Below, piece by piece: positions 1-9,092 of a stretch of 63,670 nucleotides of DNA. How positions within the stretch are numbered: the stretch's first letter is position 1; the number at the start of each line of letters is the position of its first letter. The stretch is from NCBI GenBank assembly GCA_900544965.1, contig UQXE01000008.1:1-63670 (forward strand), read 5' to 3'. A program made the position numbers and the translations under genes. The notes beneath the pieces are model-generated. The model did not search any database. It saw only the letters and a program-made list of their open reading frames with translations, and was not told where the DNA came from. The DNA comes from an uncultured Eubacteriales bacterium. Its GTDB lineage: Bacteria > Bacillota > Clostridia > Christensenellales > CAG-138.

Positions 1-835
1 CGTCTTCATACGTAAGCTGGGCCGCGTTTCGCGCAAGCATAAGCTGGTCCGTGCCCTCAAAGCCCGTGCGGTCCGGCTCCTTTTATATTTGCTAAAACCA
101 CGAGACCGCACTTTTTACCGCGCTCTGATACGCAAACATGGTGAAACCGTTCGCATGGATTATCCCGCTTAAAAAGCGCGTAAGCTAAACAGCCTTAGCC
201 TGATAGCAGGGAGTGATTAACCTTATACGCTATCGCAAGTACGCATATCGCGCACATAGATGAACGTCCTATCCACTTAAGATTAAGATAAGGGCGTATC
301 AGTTTAGTCATTTCCCAGCGGGATCGCGACATGGAAATATCGTATTTCAAAAAATAGATGCAAGTGTAACTTGGCTCTCTCTTCCCATAATATAAAATGC
401 GTCCAATTCGGTGTAAACTGTGTCGCAGCCGCCCCCAGCAGGATACAGCGCCTCCCGTTTCCCTAAAAGGTTATTCGATACGTAAAGTAACCGCAATCAC
501 TGCCATTGCCGCTTTTCATATGACCTTAATCCCTCCAATAACCAAGCCTCCCCGTTACTGTAAATGTAGTTGGATTTCCCCTGTTGCCGCCCCCAAACCG
601 AGCGACTGCTCGGCATATAGATTGATTCCAAAAATAAAAGGGCTCTCCTGGCTTTCAGCTGAGGCAGTCCTTTTTATATATAATTTTAACTCGCCATACC
701 GTCATCAAGTTGGATGTTGAACGATATGCTCGCTGAAAAGGGTTTGCTGTCGCCATAAAGGCGCAATGGAACGACCGTTACAAATCCGGTTTAAAACGTA
801 TTCCCGCAAAACATGGTTTTAAGTTATAATGGTGT
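1..835. other. Left-edge region without an intact gene
   Basis: No gene can be supported here. On the minus strand the first ~80 bases are open to the edge (reading ...GFEGTDQLMLARNAAQ...), behind an AAAGGAG-like purine run and a stop near base 85. This could be the 5-prime end of a gene that leaves the window, but I do not recognise it. Between about 430 and 640 the minus strand reads like broken coding sequence (for example GLGAATGEIQLHLQ then GGLVIGGIKVI), interrupted by several stops. The 107-residue plus-strand frame over the same bases has no ribosome binding site and an odd composition, so I do not call it. The stretch behaves like eroded intergenic DNA. Confidence 0.4.
635..676. terminator. 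Imperfect bidirectional hairpin
   Basis: The arms around AAAGGGCTCTCCT and AGGCAGTCCTTT pair with a few mismatches. There is a T-run on the plus strand and a TTTTATTTTT run on the minus strand. It probably terminates transcription in both directions between the left-edge debris and the WYL regulator. Confidence 0.35.
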
Positions 836-1771
836 TTGGAAACGGAGGCGGCCGTCATCAAGTTAGACCGATTAATAGGAATATTGGCCCTTCTTCTGCA
901 AAGGGAAACCATCACCTCTCCTGAACTTGCGGAGCGCTTTGAGGTGTCGCGCAGAACCATTAACCGCGACATAGAAGCTATCTGCAAGGCTGGAATCCCT
1001 CTCGTAACAACCAGAGGCAGGAATGGAGGCATATCCATTATGGAGGGCTATACGATTAATAAAACCCTCTTGACCTCAAGCGACTTACAGGCGCTATTAA
1101 CGGGTTTGCAGGGCTTGGACAGCATAGCAAGCACCAACAGGTATCAACAGCTTATGGAAAAGCTGTCAGCTGGACAGGCGGCGCTTTTAAACGAGCGCAG
1201 TATCATGGTTGACCTATCGTCATGGTACAAACTCTCGCTGGCCCCTAAAATCGAGCTGATACAAAGGGCTATAAACGCCAAACAAAAAGTCCGCTTTGAC
1301 TACCATGCGCCAGCCGGCGATAGCCGACGTACTATAGAACCCTATCTTCTGGTTTTTCAGTGGTCGTCGTGGTACGTGTGGGGATATTGCCTAAAAAGAA
1401 ATGATTTCCGGCTGTTTAAATTGAACCGAATAAACCGCCTTTCTTGTATGGAAGAAGCCTATACGCCTAGGGAGCGGCCCTCGTTTCAAGCTGGACTTGG
1501 ATACTTTAAAGGCGCTTCTATACACGCTGTCGCTATAGTAGATCCGCAGATGAAATGGCGGCTGATTGAAGAATTTGGCGTCGATTGCTTTTGTGAACGC
1601 GAAGATGGGCAGCTTCTGTTTCAGTTTGATTTTGTGGACAAGCAAAACCTGATTGGGTGGGTTTTTTCGTTTGGAGATAGGATTGAACTAATGGAACCCG
1701 TATCCATCAGGGATGAAATCATAGACCTTTCAAAAAAAATATTGTCCAGATATGAAAAACATGACACATAG
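836..1771 (+). CDS. YafY-type transcriptional regulator (HTH + WYL domains)
   Basis: A DNA-binding regulator of the HTH_11/DeoR-like plus WYL class, which usually senses a small ligand or nucleic acid. Residues ~10-60 form the winged helix (LLLQRETITSPELAERFEVS, then RRTINRDIEAIC). The WYL domain lies at ~140-225, with the diagnostic SSWYVWGYC and an R-x-FKLNRI segment. Length (~310 aa) is normal for the family. The start is uncertain. The frame opens with TTG at 836, which has no Shine-Dalgarno. A clean GGAGG at 844-848 sits 8 bases before an ATC at 857, exactly where relatives begin (M-K-L-D-R-L; here the ATC codon followed by K-L-D-R-L). The adjacent broken GyrI-like gene is a plausible former target, since the two families often sit together. 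Confidence 0.88.
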   Translation: METEAAVIKLDRLIGILALLLQRETITSPELAERFEVSRRTINRDIEAICKAGIPLVTTRGRNGGISIMEGYTINKTLLTSSDLQALLTGLQGLDSIASTNRYQQLMEKLSAGQAALLNERSIMVDLSSWYKLSLAPKIELIQRAINAKQKVRFDYHAPAGDSRRTIEPYLLVFQWSSWYVWGYCLKRNDFRLFKLNRINRLSCMEEAYTPRERPSFQAGLGYFKGASIHAVAIVDPQMKWRLIEEFGVDCFCEREDGQLLFQFDFVDKQNLIGWVFSFGDRIELMEPVSIRDEIIDLSKKILSRYEKHDT

Positions 1772-1824
1772 CTGTCCATGATACCGTGATATTCTATTGA
1801 AAAAGTCATGAGGAAGGGTTATGC

Positions 1825-2448
1825 TTGGAAAAATTTGATTATAAAAAGGAGTACAAGGATTTATATCTGCTTAAGAACAAACCGGTGAAGGTATTGGTCC
1901 CACAGATGAGCTTCATTATGGTAGACGGACAGGGAGACCCAAACACCGAATGAGGAGAGTATAAGCAAGCGGTTGAAGTATTGTATGGCATAGCATACAC
2001 GATCAAGATGAGCAAAATGGGCCGCAGCGTACCCGAAGGGTATATAGAGTACGTTATGCCGCCCCTTGAGGGGCTTTGGACGATAGCGGACGGCTATGCA
2101 TGCTTGACTGCGGCCGTAAGGGACAGCAATGATACGCCAGCCTGAATTCGTAACCTATGGCGTATTCGACTGGGCTTGCGATGAAGTTCGGCAAAAAAGG
2201 GCCTTGATACCTCAAAGGCCAGGCTTCAGACCTATTCGGAAGGGCTTTGCGTTCAATGCATGCATTGTGGCAGCTATGACGATGGGTCGGCCACGATTAA
2301 ACTGACAAACTCGTTTATTGCGCTAAATGGTCTTACCGAGGATTTCGCTTCTGGACGCCGCCACCATGAGATTTATATCTCGAATCCCCTGAGGACAAAG
2401 GTAGAACGTTTGAAAACCGTATTGAGGATACCGGTCAGGGAAGCTTAA
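1825..2448 (+). pseudogene. Broken GyrI-like small-molecule-binding protein
   Basis: The three pieces, in order, match the GyrI-like family that pairs with YafY/WYL regulators. The first piece opens with TTG 6 bases after GAGGAAGGG and reads KEYKDLYLLKNKPVKVLVPQ, then MSFIMVDGQGDPNTE. A TGA at 1951-1953 interrupts it, and the same frame continues YKQAVEVLYGIAYTIKMSK and EGYIEYVMPPLEGLWTIADG. A frameshift near 2130 leads to IRQPEFVTYGVFDWACDEV. Another near 2210 leads to the C-terminal part (SYDDGSATIKL, HHEIYISNP, ending LKTVLRIPVREA). One stop and two frameshifts make it non-functional unless the sequence is wrong in several places. The C-terminal third remains as a clean 62-codon frame from 2260. 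Confidence 0.85.
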
Positions 2449-2503
2449 AGCCAATAAGGGTTTCAGTGGATTATTGATTTTGATTATGTGGAGGTATGAT
2501 TAA

Positions 2504-2896
2504 ATGTTAAAACTTGATGCAGTTGGCTTATTTGTTACCGATATGAGCAGAATGGTAGCTTTCTACCGTGACGTAATGCATATGAAAACACAATGGAACG
2601 GCAGCGCAAACGCCGAACTCTATTCCGACGGAATACGGCTTATTATGTTCAGTAGGCAGGACTTTGAAGGCATGACCTCCAGAAACTATGGATATGTAAA
2701 AGGACTCAATGGCACTATGGAATTAGCCTTTAGCCTGCCGGCCTTTTCAGATGTGGATAAAGAGTATGAAAGGATTGTCGCCGATGGAGCGACGCCGGTA
2801 TTCCCCCCTACAGACGAGCCCTGGGGACAACGTACCAGCTATGTCGCCGACCCGGACGGGAACCTGATTGAGATATCGTCTTTTAATAACCCATAA
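2504..2896 (+). CDS. VOC-family protein (glyoxalase/bleomycin-resistance fold)
   Basis: A 130-residue vicinal-oxygen-chelate protein, of the kind that binds a metal and acts as a dioxygenase, isomerase or drug-binding protein. The typical beta-alpha-beta-beta-beta repeats are visible: KLDAVGLFVTDMSRMVAFYRD at the N-terminus, ELAFSLPAFSDVDKEYERI in the middle, and the family ending PWGQRTSYVADPDGNLIEI, in which the terminal Glu is a usual metal ligand. The ATG lies about 10 bases after GTGGAGG. It follows the broken GyrI-like gene on the same strand and may once have shared its transcript. The substrate cannot be told from sequence. Confidence 0.85.
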   Translation: MLKLDAVGLFVTDMSRMVAFYRDVMHMKTQWNGSANAELYSDGIRLIMFSRQDFEGMTSRNYGYVKGLNGTMELAFSLPAFSDVDKEYERIVADGATPVFPPTDEPWGQRTSYVADPDGNLIEISSFNNP

Positions 2897-3050
2897 ATAT
2901 ATTTTGATCATCTAAGCGGCGGCCTTAAGTATGGTATAATGACCGTTGATATTAATCTGAGCCGTAGATGGGTTCGCAGGCTGCAAAGCAAATGAAATAT
3001 AATACAAGATGCTAAATCATATGTTATTACGGTTGATGAAGAGGTGTTTT

Positions 3051-3461
3051 ATGTATAGCCGAATGCTTGATAAGCGCCTTCCTCCTGGAATCGAAGATAT
3101 GATATCCTATTGTGGCGCAAGTTCAAACCTATCTAAATAATTAAACGAGTACCTCATTAACGAACTTGAGACTCAGGTAAAAATCCGCTTTTCATATGGT
3201 AACCATTATGGGTGGAGGATTAAACACTCGAAGGGGAGAAAACATATCTGTGATATTTTTCCTGAAACAGGGGCTTTCAGCGTAATGTTAAGGCTTAATA
3301 ATGAACAGCTTAAAGAGGTCTATGATGATTTGTTAGTATATACAAAACAATATATTAACAATAAGTACCCATGCGGTGATGGCGGCTGGCTACACTATCG
3401 TGTCATATGCCAATGTCATTTAGATGATATTAAAAAACTACTGAGAAAAATAATTGGGTAA
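3051..3461 (+). pseudogene. DUF3788 family protein interrupted by one in-frame stop
   Basis: The translation is collinear with the small DUF3788 family. The ATG follows GAAGAGGTG, and the frame reads MYSRMLDKRLPPGIEDMISY to residue 29. A TAA at 3138-3140 replaces a sense codon. The same frame then continues without a break through VKIRFSYGNHYGWRIKHSK, IFPETGAFSVMLRLNNEQL and KYPCGDGGWLHYRVI to the natural stop. Because only one codon is broken in 136, the gene is either a recent pseudogene or carries a single sequencing error. The biochemical role of the family is unknown. Confidence 0.82.
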
Positions 3462-4936
3462 TCCATTGAGGCAAAATGGTTTTCATAATTTAACCCAACG
3501 GTAATCGACTTATATATAGGTATGGCGTTTGTAAAAGGGCGGAATCAAAGGATCTGCTATTTTGACGCCAGTATTATGATAAGCATGTTCATACTGTGCG
3601 CGGCTTTGCTTTACGCCGCTGACGCTATACTGATAAGCTGTAAGCGACTGTAAAAGAGATTTCAGGCGCTCTACGGCGCGTGTTGGGTTCAAATAACATG
3701 GGTATGATATCTTTTATCCATGCATGCGTCTATTTAATGTTTTAAAATTGACGCGGATAAACTTAAGTATATGATCGAATCCGGAGTATTGGAAGGAACG
3801 TATTTCCCTGATAACAACCGTATGAATGGGCAAATAGTAAATCTGCAGACTAATTAACCTAAATTCGAGCTTAATATCATCAATGCATCAGCTGCGTATA
3901 TAAACTCATCTCTTTCTTATAGATATTCTACCCTCAGTTGGCAAGGGTAAACACGACTGGAGGGTAGTATTTTGGCCATTTCTATGTTCTCGCCGCTTGA
4001 AACAGCGCTGCTGATCCTACGTTCCTGTGTGTCCAATAACTTTATATCCCATGCCCTTCTCAAACCTGACGTTGTACATGTCTTAGGAAGCATAGCCTTA
4101 TTTGTCCATCAATTACCCATTGAAGACGCTTCTATAATCCTTGCTTACTATATTAATCATTAATTCGTCGAAATTTGGGGAGCGCTGCCTATAGATTTTA
4201 CTAGGCGTTGATGTAATAATTTATATGAAGTCAGCATTTGTTGCCCCGTTCAAAAAACTAAATAAACGTGGATTCTACGCCCAGATGGTTATATATACAT
4301 TTAAGCTTTATAAGGTTATTTTGGCTTATATCATGATTCTTGCCGGACATGCGTGCCAAAGCTGGGTTCAAATCCATTAATGACACCATATTAAGCTCCA
4401 AATCGTGCCAAATGTAGTTTTTTATTTTAAACAGTCCATTCATATTCTGCTCCATTATCCCAGATTCAATAGTATTTAATGATTATAGCCGCCCTCATAA
4501 CAGTCATATACATACAGATCTTGTTTTGGACAGCAGGTATATCTCTATTGGATAAAAGCAACTCAAAGTGGTCTTTTCAACCTGCAAGCGTTGCTGAATT
4601 CCATGTAATAAGCACCTTTTCTAATATTTACAGCAATATTTCTCTTTCATGTATGTAAGTTATGTAACACTAAACTATAAGCCAAACCAAGGCAATTATC
4701 AATGATTTTTATAAACAAACCACCTGTAGTTTATTAACATCTTTAATTAGCCTTAATTGATCGTAACTTAAAACTTTGCCCCCCCTCTGTTGGAGACAAC
4801 GGTAATACATTAATGATATCATAAATCGGGGCGTTATCAATAGCTAGTTTAATATAACATTCAGGAATTTTTTATCAATAATAAAATGCATTAACGGCGT
4901 GAAATTTAACAACTATTAGCTCTTCGTATTAACGAT
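3462..4936. other. Degenerate intergenic region
   Basis: About 1.5 kb with no intact gene. Coding-like debris can be seen. On plus, 3758-3857 reads KIDADKLKYMIESGVLEG and ends in TAA. On minus, roughly 4095 down to 3860 reads YNVRFEKGMGYKVIGHT, then after a frame change RISSAVSSGENIEMAKILPS, then a stop. A minus-strand 65-codon frame at 4258-4455 and a plus-strand 63-codon frame at 3972-4163 have no ribosome binding sites and resemble nothing I know. The AT content rises between 4500 and 4930. I interpret the stretch as gene remnants under decay. Confidence 0.45.
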
Positions 4937-4965
4937 AAAAACCCGACCGCGAGATCGGGTTTTAA
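4937..4965. terminator. Rho-independent terminator downstream of rpsU
   Basis: AAAACCCGA (4938-4946) pairs with TCGGGTTTT (4955-4963) around an 8-base loop, flanked by A-rich and T-rich ends. On the minus strand it closes the rpsU transcript. Confidence 0.8.
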
Positions 4966-4983
4966 TACAAACAAATGTGTTGT

Positions 4984-5079
4984 TCATAGCCTAAGCGCAT
5001 CTTTAAGCACGATTTCCGTATACTTTCCATCGGGATGACAATTTAAGAGGGTATTCCGCCTTCCATCCCTGAACAACAC
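4984..5079 (-). other. Short open frame between rpsU and its terminator
   Basis: A frame opening with GTG just after the rpsU stop runs 31 codons (VLFRDGRRNTLLNCHPDGKY..., ending KDALRL) and stops 19 bases before the terminator hairpin. The composition looks protein-like and the position is right for a second cistron or for the tail of a lost downstream gene. I see no convincing ribosome binding site and do not recognise the sequence. The same frame stays open upstream, overlapping the end of rpsU. Confidence 0.25.
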
Positions 5080-5089
5080 GTCGCGCTTA

Positions 5090-5257
5090 TTATTTACGCT
5101 TTCTAGCAGCTTCGGCCTTTTTCTTGCGTTTAACGCTGGGCTTTTCATAATGCTCGCGCCTGCGTACCTCGGCCAGAACGCCCGAACGGGCGCATTTGCG
5201 CTTGAACCGCTTCAGTGCGCTTTCCAAAGACTCGTTTTCACCTACACGAATTTCCAT
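5090..5257 (-). CDS. rpsU: Small ribosomal subunit protein bS21
   Basis: This 55-residue protein of the 30S subunit sits near the anti-Shine-Dalgarno region and helps mRNA binding at initiation. The sequence begins MEIRVGENESLESALKRFKR, continues KCARSGVLAEVRRREHYEKP, and ends in the typical Lys/Arg-rich tail KRKKKAEAARKRK, so the family is unambiguous. The ATG follows GGGAGGGGATAAGGAA on the minus strand. It lies divergent from hrcA with ~290 bases between them. A hairpin terminator follows ~125 bases after the stop. The usual clostridial neighbour (a YqeY-like gene) is missing here. Only an unexplained 31-codon frame lies between rpsU and its terminator. Confidence 0.95.
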   Translation of the reverse strand: MEIRVGENESLESALKRFKRKCARSGVLAEVRRREHYEKPSVKRKKKAEAARKRK

Positions 5258-5453
5258 TTCCTTATCCCTCCCCTCTTAATATCATCGAACAACGTGCCGA
5301 TGCGAATAAGGAGCTATCTAAAACACAAAGGTATTATAATGGCAAAATCTTCGCAAGTCAACATATTAAATTATATGCCGGCGCTTTTAATTTGATTTTA
5401 GCACAGATTCATTACTTTTCAAACTAAAGTTACCCTCTTGTCACAATGTATTG

Positions 5454-5482
5454 TTGACAAAGCATTATAGCGGTGTTATTTT
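5454..5482 (+). promoter_or_regulatory. SigA-type promoter of the heat-shock operon
   Basis: TTGACA at 5454-5459 and TATTTT at 5477-5482 are separated by 17 bases. The CIRCE operator begins 11 bases downstream, over the expected transcription start, which is the normal geometry for HrcA repression. Confidence 0.7.
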
Positions 5483-5493
5483 ATATTCGTTGA

Positions 5494-5520
5494 TTAGCAC
5501 TCAACTTTTTAGAGTGCTAA
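5494..5520 (+). promoter_or_regulatory. CIRCE operator (HrcA binding site)
   Basis: A perfect inverted repeat, TTAGCACTC, nine spacer bases, then GAGTGCTAA, matches the CIRCE consensus in every arm position. It lies between the promoter and hrcA, so the operon should be autorepressed by HrcA and released on heat shock. Confidence 0.97.
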
Positions 5521-5550
5521 TCAAGAGACTGGATCCGGGAGATGTTTAAT

Positions 5551-6591
5551 ATGCCGCTTGATTCAAGAAAGATGCGTATACTTCAGGCAATAATCGATGA
5601 TTACATATTGACAGCGGCGCCCGTTGGCTCTAGGACAATCTCAAGAAGGGACGGCATAGGCCTTTCATCCGCCACAATCCGAAATGAGATGTCCGACCTA
5701 GAGGAGCTGGGTTACCTTGAGCAGCCCCATACCTCCGCAGGACGTATACCTTCCGATAAAGCGTTCAGATTATATGTTGATAACATATTCAACCATGCCC
5801 GGCTTACCGACGAAGAAGCCAAATATATTAAAAAGTACTTTTCAAAGACCCTGGATGGCGTTGAATCCGTTGTCAAGCAAACTGCCGCTGTGCTCTCGGA
5901 AATGACATTGTATACGTCAATGGTTCTTTCCCCCCAGCTTCACGCTATACGATTAAGGCATATACAGATTGTGCCCTTAAATGAAGGCACCGCGATTGTT
6001 GTAATCGTTACGGACACCGGAATAACCAAAAACGCGCTGATACGCTTACCATATGGGATGAGTCCGGATATGCTCGACAGAGTTTCCCACAGGCTTACCT
6101 CAAGGCTGTATAATTGCCGAGTTGTAGACATAGACGCTGAGCTCATGCGTGGCATCTCGGATGAGTACAGTGAGCACAGGCAGTTTCTTAATTCACTTAT
6201 TGATACTGTACAGCGTAATATTCTTGATGGGGCCCATAATGTGGAACTTTCGGGAACTACAAATATGCTTAACTATCCTGAGTATAGCGACCTGGATAAA
6301 GCAAAAAAGCTGTTGTCCACCCTCGAAGGCAGGGACGTGCTGTATAAGCTGCTTTCTGACGCTACAAAACTCGAATTTTCTGTAACCATCGGAAAGGAGA
6401 ACAACGACCCGGCGATGAAGGAATGCAGCGTTGTAACGGCCACCTACCGGATTGGGAACATGCCATTGGGTTCAATGGGAATAATCGGCCCCACGCGAAT
6501 GGATTATACCAGAGTTTTGGCAATACTACGTTACATGAGAAGGAGTCTCAGCGAGGTTTTGACTAATATGTTTGAGGAGGATGAAAAATAA
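5551..6591 (+). CDS. hrcA: Heat-inducible transcription repressor HrcA
   Basis: HrcA binds CIRCE and represses class I heat-shock genes. Its activity is kept up by GroE, so misfolded protein relieves repression. The N-terminal winged helix is clear (MRILQAIIDDYILTAAPVGS, then LSSATIRNEMSDLEELGYLE, then PHTSAGRIPSDKAFRLYVD), followed by the GAF-like dimer domain ending TRMDYTRVLAILRYMRRSL. I use the second ATG (5551) because GGGAGA lies ~9 bases before it and directly abuts the ATG at 5542. It is the first gene of hrcA-grpE-dnaK-dnaJ and sits immediately behind the CIRCE site. Confidence 0.96.
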   Translation: MPLDSRKMRILQAIIDDYILTAAPVGSRTISRRDGIGLSSATIRNEMSDLEELGYLEQPHTSAGRIPSDKAFRLYVDNIFNHARLTDEEAKYIKKYFSKTLDGVESVVKQTAAVLSEMTLYTSMVLSPQLHAIRLRHIQIVPLNEGTAIVVIVTDTGITKNALIRLPYGMSPDMLDRVSHRLTSRLYNCRVVDIDAELMRGISDEYSEHRQFLNSLIDTVQRNILDGAHNVELSGTTNMLNYPEYSDLDKAKKLLSTLEGRDVLYKLLSDATKLEFSVTIGKENNDPAMKECSVVTATYRIGNMPLGSMGIIGPTRMDYTRVLAILRYMRRSLSEVLTNMFEEDEK

Positions 6592-6592
6592 A

Positions 6593-7183
6593 GTGGCTGA
6601 CAAGAAGAAAAAGGATCCCAAACCCGTACCAGTTTCAGAAGATACAATAGAGATTAAGGAAACGGACGGTTATGACGATACAGGCAGCGTCACCATGACG
6701 GCCAGCGAGTTTGAGGAGCTAAAGGCGCATATAGAAGCGCTGCAAAAGGAGAAGGCCGAATTAAGGGAGACCTGCGAATCAGAGACGGCCGCACGGCTGC
6801 GTTCTCAGGCTGATTTCAGCAACTACAGAAGGCGAAACGCGGCGGCGGTGGCAGAGAGCATGGAGGATGGCAAGGCCAGCGTAATAAAATGCATGCTTCC
6901 TGTACTTGATGATTTTGAAAGGGCGCTTGGCAGCAGCGATGGGGTCGAAAAGGGATTTCTCGACGGCATAACGCTCGTCTATAAAAGACTTTTGGACGAA
7001 CTGCACAAGATCGGATTGGAAGAAATATCTTGTAAAGAAGAGTTTGACCCCGAATTTCATGAAGCCATAGCGCAGGAAGCGCGCGAAGGCTTTGAAAAGG
7101 GAAGAATAATTGAAGTATACCGAAAGGGATATAAGGTTAACAACAAGATCATACGTCATAGTATGGTTAAAGTAGCTGAATAA
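6593..7183 (+). CDS. grpE: Nucleotide exchange factor GrpE
   Basis: GrpE releases ADP from DnaK and acts as a thermosensor of the chaperone cycle. An acidic, disordered N-terminus precedes a long coiled coil (~45-85) and the beta-sheet head. Family signatures include RSQADFSNYRRR, KCMLPVLDDFERAL, and FDPEFHEAIAQE with the C-terminal GYKVNNKIIRHSMVKVAE. The start is uncertain. GAGGAGG at 6574-6580 touches an ATG at 6581 and is 12 bases before a GTG at 6593. The GTG start gives MADKKKK, which looks like a normal GrpE beginning. Either start overlaps or nearly abuts the hrcA stop, so the two are translationally coupled. Confidence 0.94.
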   Translation: MADKKKKDPKPVPVSEDTIEIKETDGYDDTGSVTMTASEFEELKAHIEALQKEKAELRETCESETAARLRSQADFSNYRRRNAAAVAESMEDGKASVIKCMLPVLDDFERALGSSDGVEKGFLDGITLVYKRLLDELHKIGLEEISCKEEFDPEFHEAIAQEAREGFEKGRIIEVYRKGYKVNNKIIRHSMVKVAE

Positions 7184-7226
7184 ACAGATTAATTAAATCT
7201 AAAGGAAATTTAGGAGGAACAAAAAT

Positions 7227-9062
7227 ATGTCTAAAATTATTGGAATCGATTTGGGAACCACAAATTCCTGCGTGGCGGTTCTTGAGGGTGGAGAACCCGT
7301 TGTAATACCAAACTCTGAGGGTTCGCGTACAACGCCTTCCGTCGTCGCGTTTAAAGGCGGGGAAAGAATGGTTGGACAAATTGCAAAACGTCAGTCAATA
7401 ACCAACCCTGAACACACTATAGCGTCGATAAAACGCGAAATGGGCAGCGATTATAAAAAGCATATTGACGGAAAGGATTATACTCCCCAGGAAATATCGG
7501 CAATGATTCTGCAAAAGCTTAAGCAGGACGCTGAATCGTATCTTGGTGAAACCGTTACTCAGGCCGTAATCACGGTACCCGCCTACTTCAGCGACAGTCA
7601 AAGGCAGGCGACAAAGGACGCGGGAAGGATCGCAGGGCTTGAGGTTCTACGCATCATCAACGAGCCTACGGCCGCATCCCTCGCCTATGGACTTGACAAG
7701 GGCGTCAATCAGCGCATCCTGGTCTATGACCTGGGCGGCGGTACTTTCGACGTTTCCCTGCTTGAAATAGGCGACGGCGTATTTGAAGTGCTGGCGACAA
7801 ACGGCAATAACAGGCTGGGCGGAGATGATTTTGACAAAAAACTTATCGATTATATCTGCGATGTGTTTAAAAAGGAGAATGGAATAGACCTCAGCAAGGA
7901 CAGAAATACGCTTCAGAGGCTAAAGGAAGCTGCTGAAAAGGCGAAGATAGAACTTTCCAGCGTAGTTTCAACCAACATTAACCTCCCGTTTATCACAGCT
8001 GACGCAAGCGGTCCGAAACACCTGGATATGACCATAACAAGGGCGACGTTCAACGCTATGACTGCGGATCTCGTGGAGAGCACAAAAAAGTGCATGCATC
8101 AGGCGCTTAAGGACGCAGGGATTACACCCGACAAGATCGATAAGGTCATACTGGTGGGCGGTTCGTCTCGTATACCGGCGGTACAGGAGATGGTTAAGAG
8201 CGTCACGGGCAAAGATCCGTTCAAGGGCATTAATCCCGACGAATGCGTTGCAATCGGCGCGGCGATACAGGCCGGCGTTCTCGCGGGAGAGGTTAAGGAC
8301 ATCGTTCTTCTAGACGTTACCCCCCTGTCGCTTGGCATTGAAACCGTAGGCGGCGTGTTTACAAGGCTTATCGATCGCAACACCACCATACCTACGCAAA
8401 AGAGCCAGATATTCTCAACGGCCGCCGACGGGCAGACAAGCGTAGAGGTACACGTCCTTCAGGGCGAACGCGAACTTGCCCAATACAATAAAACCCTTGG
8501 GCGTTTCCAGCTTGCGGGCATAGCTCCCGCTCCGCGTGGAGTTCCCCAGATTGAGGTTAAGTTTGATATCGACGCAAACGGCATAGTGCATGTTTCGGCA
8601 AAGGATCTTGGAACGGGCAATGAGCAGAAGGTTACTATAACCGCCTCCACCAACCTCAGTGAGGACGAGATTAAAAAGGCTGTCCGCGAGGCGGAGGAAT
8701 TCGCAAAAGAGGATAAGGAGCGCAAGGATGAAGTCGAGCTGAGGAATCATGCCGACAGTCTGATCTACAACACTGAAAAGACGCTGAAGGAGCTTGGCGA
8801 TAAGGTAAGCCCTGAAGACAAATCCCGTGTTGAGTCTGAAATTGCCAATGTCCGCGGCGCGCTCGGCGCAACGGATAAGGACGCTATAAAGAATTCCACG
8901 GATAAACTCACGGAAGTGTCCTATGAGGTGTTTGGGAAGGTATACCAGCAATCGGCCCAACAGGCGGACGCCAATACCGCCGGCGCCGAGCCGCATCAGG
9001 CCGACGGTGAGGATACCGTTATAGACGCCGACTATGAAGTTGTTGACGATGATAAGAAATAA
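7227..9062 (+). CDS. dnaK: Molecular chaperone DnaK (Hsp70)
   Basis: The 611-residue ATP-dependent foldase has the phosphate-binding loop IGIDLGTTNSCVAV at the start, the second ATPase signature YDLGGGTFDVSLLEIGDG around residue 170, and VILVGGSSRIPAVQEMV around 310. These are followed by the linker DVTPLSLGIETVGG, the substrate-binding domain and the helical lid. The C-terminal tail ends in acidic residues (DADYEVVDDDKK), as in other Gram-positive DnaKs. TAGGAGG lies 9 bases before the ATG. It partners with GrpE just upstream and DnaJ just downstream. An exceptionally strong hairpin separates it from dnaJ. Confidence 0.98.
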   Translation: MSKIIGIDLGTTNSCVAVLEGGEPVVIPNSEGSRTTPSVVAFKGGERMVGQIAKRQSITNPEHTIASIKREMGSDYKKHIDGKDYTPQEISAMILQKLKQDAESYLGETVTQAVITVPAYFSDSQRQATKDAGRIAGLEVLRIINEPTAASLAYGLDKGVNQRILVYDLGGGTFDVSLLEIGDGVFEVLATNGNNRLGGDDFDKKLIDYICDVFKKENGIDLSKDRNTLQRLKEAAEKAKIELSSVVSTNINLPFITADASGPKHLDMTITRATFNAMTADLVESTKKCMHQALKDAGITPDKIDKVILVGGSSRIPAVQEMVKSVTGKDPFKGINPDECVAIGAAIQAGVLAGEVKDIVLLDVTPLSLGIETVGGVFTRLIDRNTTIPTQKSQIFSTAADGQTSVEVHVLQGERELAQYNKTLGRFQLAGIAPAPRGVPQIEVKFDIDANGIVHVSAKDLGTGNEQKVTITASTNLSEDEIKKAVREAEEFAKEDKERKDEVELRNHADSLIYNTEKTLKELGDKVSPEDKSRVESEIANVRGALGATDKDAIKNSTDKLTEVSYEVFGKVYQQSAQQADANTAGAEPHQADGEDTVIDADYEVVDDDKK

Positions 9063-9092
9063 AGCATAAACTGTGTGTATACTGTAAAAACT

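Noticed and set aside
397..720. 107-codon plus-strand frame near the left edge
   Set aside because: It has no ribosome binding site, is rich in Pro, Cys and Arg, and matches no family. The opposite strand looks more like decayed coding sequence.
4984..5089. YqeY-like gene after rpsU
   Set aside because: The short frame has no similarity to the YqeY C-terminus, so the usual rpsU-yqeY pair is not present.
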